Assembly: GCF_011493005.1 (NCBI RefSeq)
Contig: NZ_CP049156.1
Location: 682,001-746,000, forward strand
Origin: Caballeronia sp. SBC1
GTDB lineage: Bacteria; Pseudomonadota; Gammaproteobacteria; Burkholderiales; Burkholderiaceae
Length of the DNA: 64,000 nt
Direction: 5' to 3'
Position numbers and translations under genes: made by a program. Shown in pieces: positions 9,380-18,411 of this stretch (its first letter is position 1; each line of letters opens with the position of its first letter). The notes beneath the pieces are model-generated. The model ran no database searches, had not been told where the DNA came from, and saw only the letters and a program-made list of their open reading frames with translations.

Positions 9380-10249
9380 ATGGAAGACATCACGCTGCGC
9401 CAATGCCTGAAGGGCGCATGGCGCGACGCCGCCTCCGCCGTGCGACACATGCCGATCGTATTTCTAGTGGCGTTCGTAGCCGTGCTCGCAACGGCAACCG
9501 CCGGATACAAGGCGCAATTCCCCGGGATGGAGGCATCGGGCGCTTCATTGACTGCGATGACCAGCAGCAGCGCCGGACACGCCGCCGGGTTCGCCCAGGG
9601 GTTGATTTCCCTTGGCGTCACGTTTGTACAGACATTGATACTCGCGGTGCTGGCCGTGTTCGTGGTCCGCTTCGCGATGAAACTGAACGCCGAGCCCGCC
9701 GGCGCTTCCGCAACGTCCGCGCCGGTACTCCCGGCAACGCGCCTCTGGGACGCCGGCATCCGGCGCTATTTCCTGCTTTGCATCGCGCTGATTGCCGGGT
9801 ACGTGGGCGCGATGCTCGCGGTCGTGATCGTCTGGATCGGGTTGCGGCTGGCGGGATTGTCCAGCGGCACGTCCATGGCTGCGACCGCTACGCTCGCGAT
9901 CCTGGTCGTTTGCGGCGTGAGCTATGTGTCGGCGCGGCTTTCCTTGCTATTTCCGCACACGGCGGCTGGCGGCCGGATTCAATGGCGCGCCGCGTGGGAG
10001 GACACGCGCGGGCACTTCTGGTTCATCACGACGGCCGCCGTGCTCGCGATCCTGCCTATCGTGGGAATTGCGACGGTGTTGACGGTGATCGCGGAAATGC
10101 TGGCGACGACAGGGTCCATCGGCGGCATGACCATGGGTTTGATGGTTGTGCAAAGCGTAGGCACCGTGCTTTATACGGCGACGGGGGCGACCTGTTCGGT
10201 CTGGCTTTACAGGAAGCTAGCGGCGATTTTGAAGGCGGAAGCTAAGTGA
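9380..10249 (+). CDS. Conserved hypothetical multi-pass membrane protein
   Basis: The 289-residue protein has about six hydrophobic segments: around residues 22-40, 85-107, 130-155, 165-190, 215-240 and 250-275. The N-terminus (MEDITLRQCLKGAWRDA) is amphipathic and probably cytoplasmic. The ATG at 9380 is chosen because the upstream in-frame extension to 9326 is not protein-like. I do not recognise a named family, although the layout resembles membrane proteins annotated only by domain of unknown function. It stands alone between the repeat region and the terminator near 10396. Confidence 0.75.
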   Translation: MEDITLRQCLKGAWRDAASAVRHMPIVFLVAFVAVLATATAGYKAQFPGMEASGASLTAMTSSSAGHAAGFAQGLISLGVTFVQTLILAVLAVFVVRFAMKLNAEPAGASATSAPVLPATRLWDAGIRRYFLLCIALIAGYVGAMLAVVIVWIGLRLAGLSSGTSMAATATLAILVVCGVSYVSARLSLLFPHTAAGGRIQWRAAWEDTRGHFWFITTAAVLAILPIVGIATVLTVIAEMLATTGSIGGMTMGLMVVQSVGTVLYTATGATCSVWLYRKLAAILKAEAK

Positions 10250-10395
10250 TCTTGTGTTGACGGTGTTTGCGTTTCAACGCTTGCATGAGAGCGATTTGAA
10301 ACGCTTCGGCCAGCGCGGCGCTGGTGGATGAATCGCTCTCTTGCCGGAAGCGGTTGTTGCAAGCTTTCCCACGATTTTCCCAAGATATCCAAACG

Positions 10396-10430
10396 CAAAA
10401 CGCGACCCTTCAGCTCAGGGTCGCGTTTTG
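10396..10430. terminator. Hairpin terminator between membrane-protein gene and ribB
   Basis: Perfect 14-bp arms (caaaacgcgaccct / agggtcgcgttttg) enclose a 7-nt loop. The stem is GC-rich with A and T tracts at its base, so it can end transcription from either side. It lies between two genes that converge on it, the plus-strand membrane protein and minus-strand ribB. Confidence 0.85.
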
Positions 10431-10476
10431 CATTGCTCAGTCGATACTCCGTTAAAACGAACGGAACCGCCAGCCG

Positions 10477-11202
10477 TTAAACCGTTTCTTCGGCTAATTC
10501 GCGCGCGGCGGCGAGCGCCATGCGGAAATCGGCGAGTTCGGCGATGGTCAGTACCGGGATGTTGCGCTCTTTAACAAAAGCATCGATCTGCGCACCGCGC
10601 GCCATCGTGCCATCCGGGTTCATCAGTTCGCACAGCACGCCAGCCGGCTTCAACCCGGCAAGGATCGTCAGATCGACAGTTCCTTCCGTATGACCGCGCC
10701 GGGTCAGCACGCCGCCCGGCTGCGCGCGCAGCGGGAACACATGGCCAGGACTCACGATATCGCCAGCCTTGGCGTTATCGGCAATCGCCGCGCGGATCGT
10801 GGTCAACCGGTCAACGGCTGAAACGCCCGTCGTCACGCCTTCGCGTGCTTCGATAGAGACCGTGAACGCCGTGCCGTATTTGCTGCCGTTGTCGACGACC
10901 ATCGGCGGGAGGTGGAGCGCGCGAACGGTCTCGTCGGGAAGGCACAGGCACACAATGCCGCTGCACTCGCGGATCATCAGCGCCATGCCTTCAACGTCGA
11001 GCTTTTCAGCGGCGTAAATGAGGTCAGCTTCGTTCTCGCGATCGTCGTCGTCGAGCAGGGCGACTGCGCGGCCTTCGCGCAACGCTTGCAGGGCAGCGGC
11101 AATTCGGTGGGGAATAGCAACCGGCGCGTCGCCTGCGCGAAGTTGCGCAAGATCAGCAAAGGCGGTGGCCTGGGAGGTGGAGGTGAAAACTGAGTCGGAC
11201 AT
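10477..11202 (-). CDS. ribB: 3,4-dihydroxy-2-butanone-4-phosphate synthase
   Basis: RibB converts ribulose 5-phosphate to dihydroxybutanone phosphate and formate for riboflavin synthesis. From the ATG at 11202 the protein has 241 residues, with the acidic metal loop [10 protein letters not shown] and the [10 protein letters not shown] block that marks the active site. It is monofunctional: no GTP cyclohydrolase II domain follows. The 5' leader holds an FMN riboswitch, so expression should fall when FMN is abundant. The frame extends upstream to 11292, but that part lies in the leader and is not protein-like. Confidence 0.95.
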   Translation of the reverse strand: MSDSVFTSTSQATAFADLAQLRAGDAPVAIPHRIAAALQALREGRAVALLDDDDRENEADLIYAAEKLDVEGMALMIRECSGIVCLCLPDETVRALHLPPMVVDNGSKYGTAFTVSIEAREGVTTGVSAVDRLTTIRAAIADNAKAGDIVSPGHVFPLRAQPGGVLTRRGHTEGTVDLTILAGLKPAGVLCELMNPDGTMARGAQIDAFVKERNIPVLTIAELADFRMALAAARELAEETV

Positions 11203-11371
11203 GGATGAAACGCTCTCGCAAAAGAAATGGGGCGAAAAACGTTTCAGGGCATTGCAAACAGACAGAACGACACGCGTTTTCAGCGCCGTCAATTCGACAG
11301 CGCCAGTTCAGCGCGGGCGCAAATACGCCGCGGCAAACACGCGAAACGGACATGACCGTCTGCACATCTTC

Positions 11372-11548
11372 TTCCATCCGGACTATGACCGTCGGCTCTG
11401 GCATCTCACCAGATCTGCTGACCCCGTAACTTGTGACTGGCGGCCCACAATTGCTTGCAAGCCACGTTCACGGGCGCTCGCGGGCTCGCGAGAGGCTTTC
11501 GGCCACTCGCATACCGCCGGTGGGGAATTGCACCCCGCCCTGAAGACG
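11372..11548 (-). promoter_or_regulatory. FMN riboswitch (RFN element) in the ribB leader
   Basis: On the minus strand the conserved RFN blocks appear in order: the closing stem with gggcggggtgcaattcccca, ccggcggtat, a variable hairpin with gagcccgcgagcg, then gatctggtgagatgccagag, ccgacggtcatagtccggatg. These match the known aptamer consensus around its six helices. About 170 nt separate it from the ribB ATG, enough for an expression platform. Control by FMN is established for this class; the mechanism here is not resolved. Confidence 0.96.
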
Positions 11549-11651
11549 TACTGACTTGTCGCTAAACACTTAACAACGCGACTATTTTCAGGATACAACA
11601 GACTTGGCCGTGTTGCAGTACTGAGTGTCTCTAGCTTGGTCGGAAACGCGC

Positions 11652-12425
11652 CTAGCTGGCATCGTCGATACGACGTAAATCGGCCGGAACATGCCAGCGC
11701 GGCGGCGTTTCAGCGTTCACCGTGACCTGATACGCACGCGCTTCCGTGTTGCCGGGATTGCGCAGCGTGTGGGGTTGATCGGCGTCGAACACAATGGCGT
11801 CGCCGGTGGCCAGCAACTGCGCCCGGTCATGCACGCGGATTTCCAGCGTGCCGTCGCTCACAACCAGATTGATCGTGGTGCCGGGCGGCCGCGGACTGCC
11901 GGATTCGGCGTGCAGCGGTGCGATCCGCAACTCGTGAAATTCCGCCGATCCAGGCGCGTTCAGCGGGAACAGCGGCCGGGCCGAAAAGCGTCCATTCGAT
12001 GTCACGAGGCGCGTTGCCTGCTCGGCCGGCAAATATTCGATGCCATTGGTCGCGTGGCGTCGAAGAAACGCAGCCACCGATACCTTCAGCGCGCTCGCAA
12101 TCTTGTGCAGCACCTTGATGGACGGCACGCTGCGCCCGGATTCAATCTGCGCCAGCATGGCCCGCGATACGCCGGACGCGCGAGCGAGGGCATCGAGCGA
12201 AAGTTGCCGTTCGGCACGCAGCCGCGCCAGGTTCACGCCAACGAGATATTCGAGCGCGTCGTTCGCTTCCTGCGCGTCCGTGTTATGCGCGTGATGAGTA
12301 TTGGCCGGAATGTTGGCCGCGATGTTGGCAGACCCCGCCTGTGTTGCCTCGGCGAGTTCGGCCGGCGCGTGCGCATCGAACGACTCGCGCACGAGTTCCA
12401 GCGATGAATAAGCCGGTGCAACCAT
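11652..12425 (-). CDS. XRE-family regulator with C-terminal cupin domain
   Basis: The 257-residue protein has an N-terminal Ala/Asn/His-rich stretch of about 55 residues, an XRE helix-turn-helix at about 65-120 (LSLDALARASGVSRAMLAQIESGRSVPS), and a cupin domain at about 170-245. This helix-turn-helix/cupin layout is common in regulators of amino-acid, polyamine or sulfur metabolism, where the cupin binds a small ligand. No obvious target gene is adjacent. It lies between the riboflavin leader and glpD on the same strand. The ligand and regulon cannot be told from sequence. Confidence 0.88.
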   Translation of the reverse strand: MVAPAYSSLELVRESFDAHAPAELAEATQAGSANIAANIPANTHHAHNTDAQEANDALEYLVGVNLARLRAERQLSLDALARASGVSRAMLAQIESGRSVPSIKVLHKIASALKVSVAAFLRRHATNGIEYLPAEQATRLVTSNGRFSARPLFPLNAPGSAEFHELRIAPLHAESGSPRPPGTTINLVVSDGTLEIRVHDRAQLLATGDAIVFDADQPHTLRNPGNTEARAYQVTVNAETPPRWHVPADLRRIDDAS

Positions 12426-12589
12426 GGTGAGCCTCCAGTCTTGCTGTCGTCCTGTCGATTAGACTCGCTCAGCAATACGGCGCTGGAACGAGTGAAGGCA
12501 AGACTAGCATTCGCTCAACTGGCGTCAAACGAAGATATCGTCACACCGTTATCAGGTGCCGCAGGGTTGCTATTCGCGGCAACGCCCGG

Positions 12590-14164
12590 TTAAACGACCG
12601 TGCGAATAGGCATGGATGACGTCGCCCGCGGCTCCGCTTCCGGCTTGCTCGACGCGAACCAGCCATCAATGCGGCGAATCACGTCATCCAGCGACCCCGG
12701 CTCCAGGTGCAGACCGAGTTTCGAGCGGCGCCAGAGCACGTCGTCCGCGCAAGTTGCCCATTCGTTGTCGCGCATGTAGCGGAGTTCCGCTTCGTATAAG
12801 CCCGGAGCTAGTGCGTCGCCGAGATCGGCCAGCGAGCTTGCGTCGCCCAGGAGCTTCTGCGCGCGCGTACCGTAAGCCCGTGCATAACGATGCGCAAGCT
12901 CACCGGGCAGCCACCGATTGCGCTGCTTGAACGAGCTGAGGAAAAGCGCGAAGTTGGCATTGGCAATGTCCCCGCCCGGCAGCGGCGCGCCTTCCGTCCA
13001 GGTCTTGCTCCGGGCCGGCGATTGCAGTGCTTCGCCGAGTTTGTCGACAGCTTCTTCGGCCAGCTTTCGAAACGTGGTGATCTTGCCGCCGAACACCGAC
13101 AGCAGCGGCGCTTCGTTCGCGGGCGTGTCGAGTTCGAGCAGGTAATCGCGCGTGACCGCCGATGCGTTCTCCGCGTTTTCGTCTTCGAGCAAACCACGCA
13201 CGCCGGCATAGGTCCAGCAGACGTCAGCCGGACTGATGTGCTTTTTGAAGTAGCGATTGATGGAGTCGCAAAGGTACGCGGTTTCTTCCGGGCTGATGGC
13301 GACCTTCGACGCGTCGCCGTGATACTCGAGGTCGGTCGTCCCGATCAGCGTGTAGTCGTGCTCGTACGGAATCGCGAAGATGATGCGTTTGTCCGGATTC
13401 TGGAAAATATACGCGTGGTCGTGTTCAAAGAGACGCCGGGTGACTATGTGGCTTCCCTTGACCAGCCGCACGGTGTGGCGCGTGTGTGTGTTGCTGTTGA
13501 GCGAATCCTTGAGCAGGTCGCTGACCCACGGGCCGGCAGCGTTCGCGATGGAGCGCGCGCGAATGTCGAAGGTCGCGCCGTGATTGTCGCCGAGTGTGGC
13601 ATGCCAGACGCCTTCGAAGCGGCGTGCACTTACCAGCCGCGTGCGCGTCTTGATTACCGCGCCGTGTTCCTGCGCGTCGACCGCGTTGAGCGCGACGAGC
13701 CGTGCGTCGTCCACCCAGCCGTCGGAATAGACAAAACCGCGCTTGATTGAGTCGATAAGCGGTGCGCCAGCCGGGTGCCGGCGCATGTCAATGCCCCTGG
13801 AGCCTGGCAGCAACTCGCGCCGCGCGAGGTGATCGTAGAGGAAAAGGCCGGCGCGGATCATCCAGGCGGGCCGCAGGTTGGGCATGTGCGGCATCACGAA
13901 ACGCAGCGGCCACATGATGTGCGGCGCCGCGCGCAGCAAGACTTCGCGCTCCTGAAGCGCCTTGCGCACGAGCCGGTATTCGCCGTATTCAAGATAACGA
14001 AGGCCGCCGTGAATGAGCTTCGTACTCGATGACGACGTGTGCGAAGCCAGGTCGTCCTTCTCGCACAGAATGACCGTGAGGCCACGGCCCGCCGCGTCCC
14101 GCGCTATACCCGTGCCGTTGACCCCGCCGCCCACCACGAGCACATCATAAAGATTGCCTTGCAT
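12590..14164 (-). CDS. glpD: Aerobic glycerol-3-phosphate dehydrogenase
   Basis: GlpD is a membrane-associated FAD enzyme that oxidises glycerol 3-phosphate to dihydroxyacetone phosphate and passes electrons to quinone. From the ATG at 14164 the product has 524 residues, with the FAD-binding GGGVNGTGIARDAAGRG near the N-terminus, the family signature GGLRYLEYGEYRLV, and the usual C-terminal domain. Upstream in-frame sequence to 14242 lies in the operator region and is excluded. Palindromic sequence at 14214-14241 and a glpR gene 1.2 kb further upstream suggest control by GlpR. Other glp genes (glpF, glpK) are not in the window. Confidence 0.95.
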   Translation of the reverse strand: MQGNLYDVLVVGGGVNGTGIARDAAGRGLTVILCEKDDLASHTSSSSTKLIHGGLRYLEYGEYRLVRKALQEREVLLRAAPHIMWPLRFVMPHMPNLRPAWMIRAGLFLYDHLARRELLPGSRGIDMRRHPAGAPLIDSIKRGFVYSDGWVDDARLVALNAVDAQEHGAVIKTRTRLVSARRFEGVWHATLGDNHGATFDIRARSIANAAGPWVSDLLKDSLNSNTHTRHTVRLVKGSHIVTRRLFEHDHAYIFQNPDKRIIFAIPYEHDYTLIGTTDLEYHGDASKVAISPEETAYLCDSINRYFKKHISPADVCWTYAGVRGLLEDENAENASAVTRDYLLELDTPANEAPLLSVFGGKITTFRKLAEEAVDKLGEALQSPARSKTWTEGAPLPGGDIANANFALFLSSFKQRNRWLPGELAHRYARAYGTRAQKLLGDASSLADLGDALAPGLYEAELRYMRDNEWATCADDVLWRRSKLGLHLEPGSLDDVIRRIDGWFASSKPEAEPRATSSMPIRTVV

Positions 14165-14213
14165 CGCTTGTCCGCCCCATGGCCACCAACGGAAAACTCC
14201 GTCGGAACATAAT

Positions 14214-14241
14214 AATGTTCGAATTCGAAATTTAACGAACA
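14214..14241. promoter_or_regulatory. Probable GlpR operator upstream of glpD
   Basis: The segment holds a perfect 12-bp palindrome, ttcgaattcgaa (14218-14229), flanked by atgttcg on the left (14215-14221) and cgaaca on the right (14236-14241). These half-sites match the published E. coli GlpR operator pattern ATGTTCG/CGAACAT. It lies 50 bp before the glpD ATG, in the region between glpD and the divergent lipoprotein gene. Binding by the GlpR-like protein at 15412-16191 is inferred. Confidence 0.7.
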
Positions 14242-14409
14242 AAAACGAAAATGTAAAGTCGTCTTAACGGCTAACGTTCCGCTATTGCTGCGATTCGCCG
14301 GAAAAGTGCAGATCGGGGTCGTATTTGGGCTCATAGGCCGTTCAGCCGAGTGGCGCGAAGCGGACCATCGACCGATACTGTAGTCACTGGAAACCAAGGA
14401 GTAGATGCA

Positions 14410-14790
14410 ATGCGAAAGATGTGGGTGGCCGGTGCGCTAGGCGCGCTGATGCTGGGTGGATGTATATCCACGCCGGATGTCTCAGGATCAAGGGGGGCGC
14501 CGTCCCTGGCCGCGCTCCAGTCCATGTGCGGCGGCAGCGCTGTTGATTACGGCACGGACGCGCAGGGCGTGTATTCCGCGTTTCTCGACGCTTACGTGGC
14601 GCAAAAGCGCGGCAAGTTGCCAAAGGAACAGTTTTGCGCGTTCCAGGCCGGAATCGCGGGTCAATATGCGGCGTTTAGTGCCAGCCGTACGGCGGCAGCG
14701 CAGAGCGCGTGGGCCTCGTTCTTCGCGGATCAGCGGGCGCAAGCGCTTAGCTGGCGCGCAACCGTCGATCCGACGTTGCGCGCTGGCTAA
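14410..14790 (+). CDS. Small lipoprotein of unknown function
   Basis: The 126-residue protein starts with a short signal peptide ending in a lipobox (LGGC, lipid-accepting Cys18), so it should be exported and lipidated. The remaining part is soluble, Ala-rich and mostly helical, with a tyrosine-rich middle and an Ala/Ser-rich end. I do not recognise a named domain. A weak ribosome-binding site (aaggag, about 14396) precedes the ATG. It is divergent from glpD and shares its control region, but there is no evidence for a role in glycerol metabolism. Confidence 0.8.
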   Translation: MRKMWVAGALGALMLGGCISTPDVSGSRGAPSLAALQSMCGGSAVDYGTDAQGVYSAFLDAYVAQKRGKLPKEQFCAFQAGIAGQYAAFSASRTAAAQSAWASFFADQRAQALSWRATVDPTLRAG

Positions 14791-14884
14791 TTAGTTCGCT
14801 GAGGGTTCGCTGATCGGTTCGCTCGCAGCCTGATTCACTCGCCGGCGAGTGCGGGCTGACCGAAAAGCGGTGGGTTGCCGAAAC

Positions 14885-15094
14885 TTACGAATACCGTTTG
14901 ATTGCTTTGATCGTGGAGTCGCCGGAAGCCGTCAGGCTCCACAACTGGCGTCCAGACGCGAGATTTTCCAACTGAACAAGCTGGCGCTCAAGCAGGGCGT
15001 CGAGTTCGTCGCGCACCATTTCCATCTGATTGGGAGCGTCTTGCAATAGGAGCAGCGTGGCAAATTCATGCGGACTGAGCATCGTGTTCTCCAT
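14885..15094 (-). CDS. Small conserved hypothetical protein, 69 residues
   Basis: The product is short, soluble and mostly alpha-helical (MLSPHEFATLLLL, then VRDELDALLERQLVQLE) and ends in a segment resembling a winged-helix wing (LWSLTASGDSTIKAI). The composition and spacing of Leu, Glu and Arg are protein-like, and I recall similar small proteins in Burkholderia genomes. The ATG at 15082 is an alternative start. It sits alone between the lipoprotein gene and glpR. No function can be given. Confidence 0.65.
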   Translation of the reverse strand: MENTMLSPHEFATLLLLQDAPNQMEMVRDELDALLERQLVQLENLASGRQLWSLTASGDSTIKAIKRYS

Positions 15095-15411
15095 GACGAT
15101 CTACCGGCACTTTTTCCGGTCGGCGACCGGCATTCGTGCTTAGGAACGTTGTACGAGACTGGAACTTCGATCCGGCAGACGCATGATGCATAGCGTGGTA
15201 GGCGGCGCCGAAAAGCGGCGCTTCGTTGCCGGGATTTGATTGTAGGCAAGTGTCGGACGAGTGCCAAACGCTTGCGGAAAATATTGGGTTTGACTTTTCA
15301 GGGGCGCGAAAGCGGTTCGGCGGACGAGCGGAATCGTAGAAATTACGTGAGGTTCCTGCCGCAGTGCACCAGGCAGCGCACACTTGCGGCGCAGGGTTTT
15401 GGGACCGGCTG
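15095..15411. other. Intergenic stretch between the 69-residue protein and glpR
   Basis: This 317-bp segment contains no frame that looks coding on either strand. It should hold the promoter of the small minus-strand gene. I see no clear terminator or repeat in it. Confidence 0.5.
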
Positions 15412-16191
15412 CTACTCCGCTACGAACACCTGCGTGTTTGCCTCGGCGAGCGTTTGAGCCATTTCGGGTGGCGCGGGGGCATCGGTGAAAAGCGCGTCGA
15501 TCTGGCTCAGGTGACCGAGCCGGACGAGCGCCGGGCGGCCGAACTTCGAATGATCGGCAGCGAGGAACACCGTGCGCGCGTGTTTGATGATTGCTTCGGC
15601 CACGCGGACTTCGCGGGTATCGAAATCGCGTAGCGTGCCGTCGGTTTCAATGCTGGACGCGCCAATAATCGCGAAGTCCACCTTGAACTGACGGATGAAG
15701 TCGATCGCTAGCTCGCCCACAATGCCCTTGTCCCAGGGCCGCACAATGCCGCCAGTGATCAGTACCTCGCATTCGGGGTAACCGCTCATCATGCTTGCTA
15801 CGTTGAGGTTGTTCGTGATCACGTGCAAGCCGCGATGCCGGTTCAGCGCCCGGGCAACTTCCTCGGTCGTCGTCCCCAAGTTGATGAAGAGCGACGCCTG
15901 ATCGGGAATGTGTGACGCGACCAGCGCGGCTATGCGGCGCTTCTCGTCGTGGAACATGCGCTGGCGCGCGGTGTATGAGACATTCTCCGAACTGGTCGGG
16001 AGGCTCGCGCCACCGTGATAGCGGCGCAGCAGGTTCATGTCGGAGAGCCAGTTGACGTCGCGGCGAATGGTTTGCGGCGTGACGTCAAAGTGCGTGGCCA
16101 GGTCCTCTACCGTCACGAAGCCATCGCGTTGCACCCAGTCGAGCAGCTCTTGCTGTCGTGCGTTCAAGGTGATGCGGGGATCTCGTGTCAT
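15412..16191 (-). CDS. glpR: DeoR-family regulator, glycerol-3-phosphate repressor type
   Basis: The 259-residue protein has a DeoR helix-turn-helix (VEDLATHFDVTPQTIRRDVNWLSD, about 28-51) followed by the DeoRC sugar-phosphate sensor domain, which includes the conserved GGIVRPWDKGIVGE and AADHSKFGRPA segments. These are strongly GlpR-like. GlpR represses glycerol and glycerol-3-phosphate genes and is released by glycerol 3-phosphate. The nearby glpD with a matching operator supports the assignment. Its own upstream region (16192 onward) is long and AT-rich. Confidence 0.88.
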   Translation of the reverse strand: MTRDPRITLNARQQELLDWVQRDGFVTVEDLATHFDVTPQTIRRDVNWLSDMNLLRRYHGGASLPTSSENVSYTARQRMFHDEKRRIAALVASHIPDQASLFINLGTTTEEVARALNRHRGLHVITNNLNVASMMSGYPECEVLITGGIVRPWDKGIVGELAIDFIRQFKVDFAIIGASSIETDGTLRDFDTREVRVAEAIIKHARTVFLAADHSKFGRPALVRLGHLSQIDALFTDAPAPPEMAQTLAEANTQVFVAE

Positions 16192-16955
16192 GGCGTCGAA
16201 GAGTGCGCTTTATTGTCGTGAGGTGGCCCGTATTGTAAGGGAAAGGCCCGGCAGGCCGGCAATGCTGGATCACCCGTCTTGCCTTTGGATATAGCAGTCC
16301 TACGGCACGATGCAAGCGCGCCTGTGAGCGACTTGTCGAGGCAGTTTATGGCTCCGGCGAAGCATTGAGAGCGACGAGTTCGTTACGACGCGTTACGTCA
16401 CGAGACCCACGCGAACGGGGTTGGATAAAGCCGCTCCCGCGTGATGCATACGCCGCGTGATGCATACGTATACATATCCGCATGTCCCTATGTCTGCACG
16501 GACCGTACGGATTGCATGCTTCGCGTTCTGCGCAGCAACTCGTCAGGATGGCAAAATTGATGGCGTCGAGTCTGAATACGGCTTAGCGGCCGGGACGCTA
16601 TCGCGTTGTATGCGGATTCAATATGAAAATTGGTCGGCGAAAACGCTATTGCTCAATCGTCTTTCAGTGACTTGCCGAAATGTCTCTGTAAGCGGGTGGG
16701 AATCAATCGTGACATGCGTTATCGCAATGCGTTCCAGCGCGGTACGATTTATGCTCATTTAAGCGCTATCCGGAACTGATATGTGGTTCCCACGGTCTGT
16801 CTTCGGGCCTGCAGCTTCGTTGCAACCCGGCTAAGATGCAGGCTCTAAGTCTTCAAACACATGAGGACGCCGCAGATTTACGCTCACGGCGTCGCCTGAT
16901 TTTCGGCCGGTTTGGCTGACGGCGCGTTCAGTACAGCTTTGGGAGCGCGATTTTT
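16192..16955. other. Long AT-richer gap without a convincing gene
   Basis: This 764-bp stretch lies between glpR and the ferritin-like gene. A 101-codon open frame at 16457-16762 (plus) has Cys- and Ser-rich composition unlike neighbouring proteins, and I do not accept it. A short direct repeat (cgcgtgatgcatacg, at about 16438 and 16453) is present. The part from about 16560 to 16780 is visibly lower in GC than its surroundings. It may hold the promoters of the flanking genes or a small RNA, but nothing specific can be shown. Confidence 0.5.
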
Positions 16956-17783
16956 ATGCACACTGACAGTACCCATGTGATGCCCTGGCGGATCGAAGAT
17001 ATCGACCTGTCCCGGATCGACCGGCGTAAAGCGGCATCCAATGAACACCTTCTCCTGTTGCTTTGCGCGGCTTCGTTCATTGAGAGCGGGACCGATCTTT
17101 ATACGAGCAACCTGAGCACCTATTTCAACGACGACCCCGAAGTTTCCGACTGGCTCAACAATGAGTGGGAACCGGAAGAAATGCAGCACGGCCGCGCGTT
17201 GAAAACGTATATCCATCATGTATGGCCAGAGTTCGACTGGGACACGGCATTCAAGAACTTCTTCGCCGAATACTCGCTGACGTGTTCAGTCGAGGACTTC
17301 GAAAAAACGCGTGCGCTTGAAATGGTTGCGCGTTGCGTTGTTGAGACCGGGACGGCCACGCTGTACAGGGCCATCAACGACTGCTCGGACGAGCCGGTGC
17401 TAAAGCAACTCACCGACAACATCCGTACAGACGAAGTCCGGCATTACAAGCACTTTTTCCGCTTCTTCAAGAAGTACAACAAGATCGAGGGCAATGGACG
17501 CTTTGCCGTTCTCGGTGCGTTGTTGCGTCGCGTAATGGAAATCAAGAATGAGGATTCCGAGATCGCGTTGCGCCATGTATTTGCCATCCGTTATCCGGAA
17601 CGTGCACATGACACTGCGCACAACCGCGAGTTGGCGGCGCGCGTGAATGCGCTGGTCCGGCGGAATTTGTCGGCCGATATGTGCGTGAAAATGCTGCTCA
17701 AGCCACTCGATCTGCCGGCCCGAATTCAGCCCAGCGTGCACTATCCGCTTGCGAAGATCACGCAGCACGTGTTCTTCCGATAG
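16956..17783 (+). CDS. Ferritin-like diiron protein, possible oxygenase/desaturase relative
   Basis: The 275-residue soluble protein carries a complete carboxylate-bridged diiron set in four-helix order: Glu43, Glu75 and His78 (EExxH), Glu130, Glu160 and His163 (DExxH). This spacing resembles acyl-ACP desaturase and related ferritin-like oxidases more than iron-storage ferritins. There is no signal peptide or membrane segment. It is monocistronic, with a strong hairpin after the stop. Neighbours give no pathway clue. The substrate is unknown; a diiron oxidase role is inferred from the ligands. Confidence 0.8.
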   Translation: MHTDSTHVMPWRIEDIDLSRIDRRKAASNEHLLLLLCAASFIESGTDLYTSNLSTYFNDDPEVSDWLNNEWEPEEMQHGRALKTYIHHVWPEFDWDTAFKNFFAEYSLTCSVEDFEKTRALEMVARCVVETGTATLYRAINDCSDEPVLKQLTDNIRTDEVRHYKHFFRFFKKYNKIEGNGRFAVLGALLRRVMEIKNEDSEIALRHVFAIRYPERAHDTAHNRELAARVNALVRRNLSADMCVKMLLKPLDLPARIQPSVHYPLAKITQHVFFR

Positions 17784-17825
17784 CCCAAGCGGGCGTTCGC
17801 ACGGAATGATTCAGTACGCTTCAAT

Positions 17826-17856
17826 CGATGGCCCGCTTTCGCGGGCCATCGTCTTT
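17826..17856 (+). terminator. Rho-independent terminator after the ferritin-like gene
   Basis: Perfect 11-bp arms (cgatggcccgc / gcgggccatcg) enclose a tttc tetraloop and are followed by tctttt. It lies 42 bp after the ferritin-like stop and 14 bp before the PNPOx-like ATG. Confidence 0.9.
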
Positions 17857-17870
17857 TCACGGAGGCCCGC

Positions 17871-18377
17871 ATGACTGATTCCAATGCGTTCGGCATCGAG
17901 CATGGCACGTTTGACGAATGGCCTGCCGAATTGCGGACCTTGTTCGATGGCACGTCGATCGAGACAAAAATGGGCTTCACCGCGTCGTTGCTTGCAGCCG
18001 ATGAAGGCCGTGTGCGGACGTCGCTGCTGAGCGTTGGCGAGTTGTTCGCACCGGATCCGGGTACGTTGTGTTTTTCGTTGTGGCCGCAGTCGCGGGCGGC
18101 GCGGTCGGTGCCGAAGACGGGAAACGCCACGCTGACCTTCGTCTTCGATGAAGCCTTCTTCCAGGTGCAGCTTGAGGCGCGAATCGTGCCATTGGAGGGC
18201 GCACCGGCCACGTGTTTTATCGCGACGATAGAAAGCGGTGAATGGCAGAAGGTGCCTTATGCGCGGCTCGTGCACGGCATCGGATTCGAGTTTGCCCCGG
18301 GGCAGGGTGACGCGGTGCTGGCGCGCTGGCGAGAACAGATCGACGCGCTGAAGCGTGCGGCGAGCGCCGCAGCGTGA
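17871..18377 (+). CDS. Pyridoxamine 5'-phosphate oxidase-fold protein
   Basis: The 168-residue protein has the split-barrel flavin-binding fold pattern: a strand-rich region with RVRTSLLSVGELFA, TLCFSLWPQSRAAR and ATLTFVFDEAFFQVQLEARI, typical of the PNPOx-like superfamily. It lacks features of true PdxH. A ribosome-binding site (cggagg) precedes the ATG. It stands between two strong terminators, so it is probably transcribed alone. A flavin- or heme-binding role is possible; the substrate is unknown. Confidence 0.75.
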   Translation: MTDSNAFGIEHGTFDEWPAELRTLFDGTSIETKMGFTASLLAADEGRVRTSLLSVGELFAPDPGTLCFSLWPQSRAARSVPKTGNATLTFVFDEAFFQVQLEARIVPLEGAPATCFIATIESGEWQKVPYARLVHGIGFEFAPGQGDAVLARWREQIDALKRAASAAA

Positions 18378-18382
18378 AACAA

Positions 18383-18411
18383 AAAAGCGGAGCCGAGGCT
18401 CCGCTTTTTTA
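18383..18411. terminator. Bidirectional terminator between PNPOx-like gene and rhlE
   Basis: A 10-bp stem (aagcggagcc / ggctccgctt) with a short loop has A- and T-tracts on both sides. It lies 6 bp after the PNPOx-like stop and downstream of minus-strand rhlE. Confidence 0.9.

Noticed and set aside
16457..16762. 101-codon plus-strand frame in the AT-richer gap
   Set aside because: Composition (Cys, Ser, Arg scatter) and lack of a ribosome-binding site do not suggest a protein.
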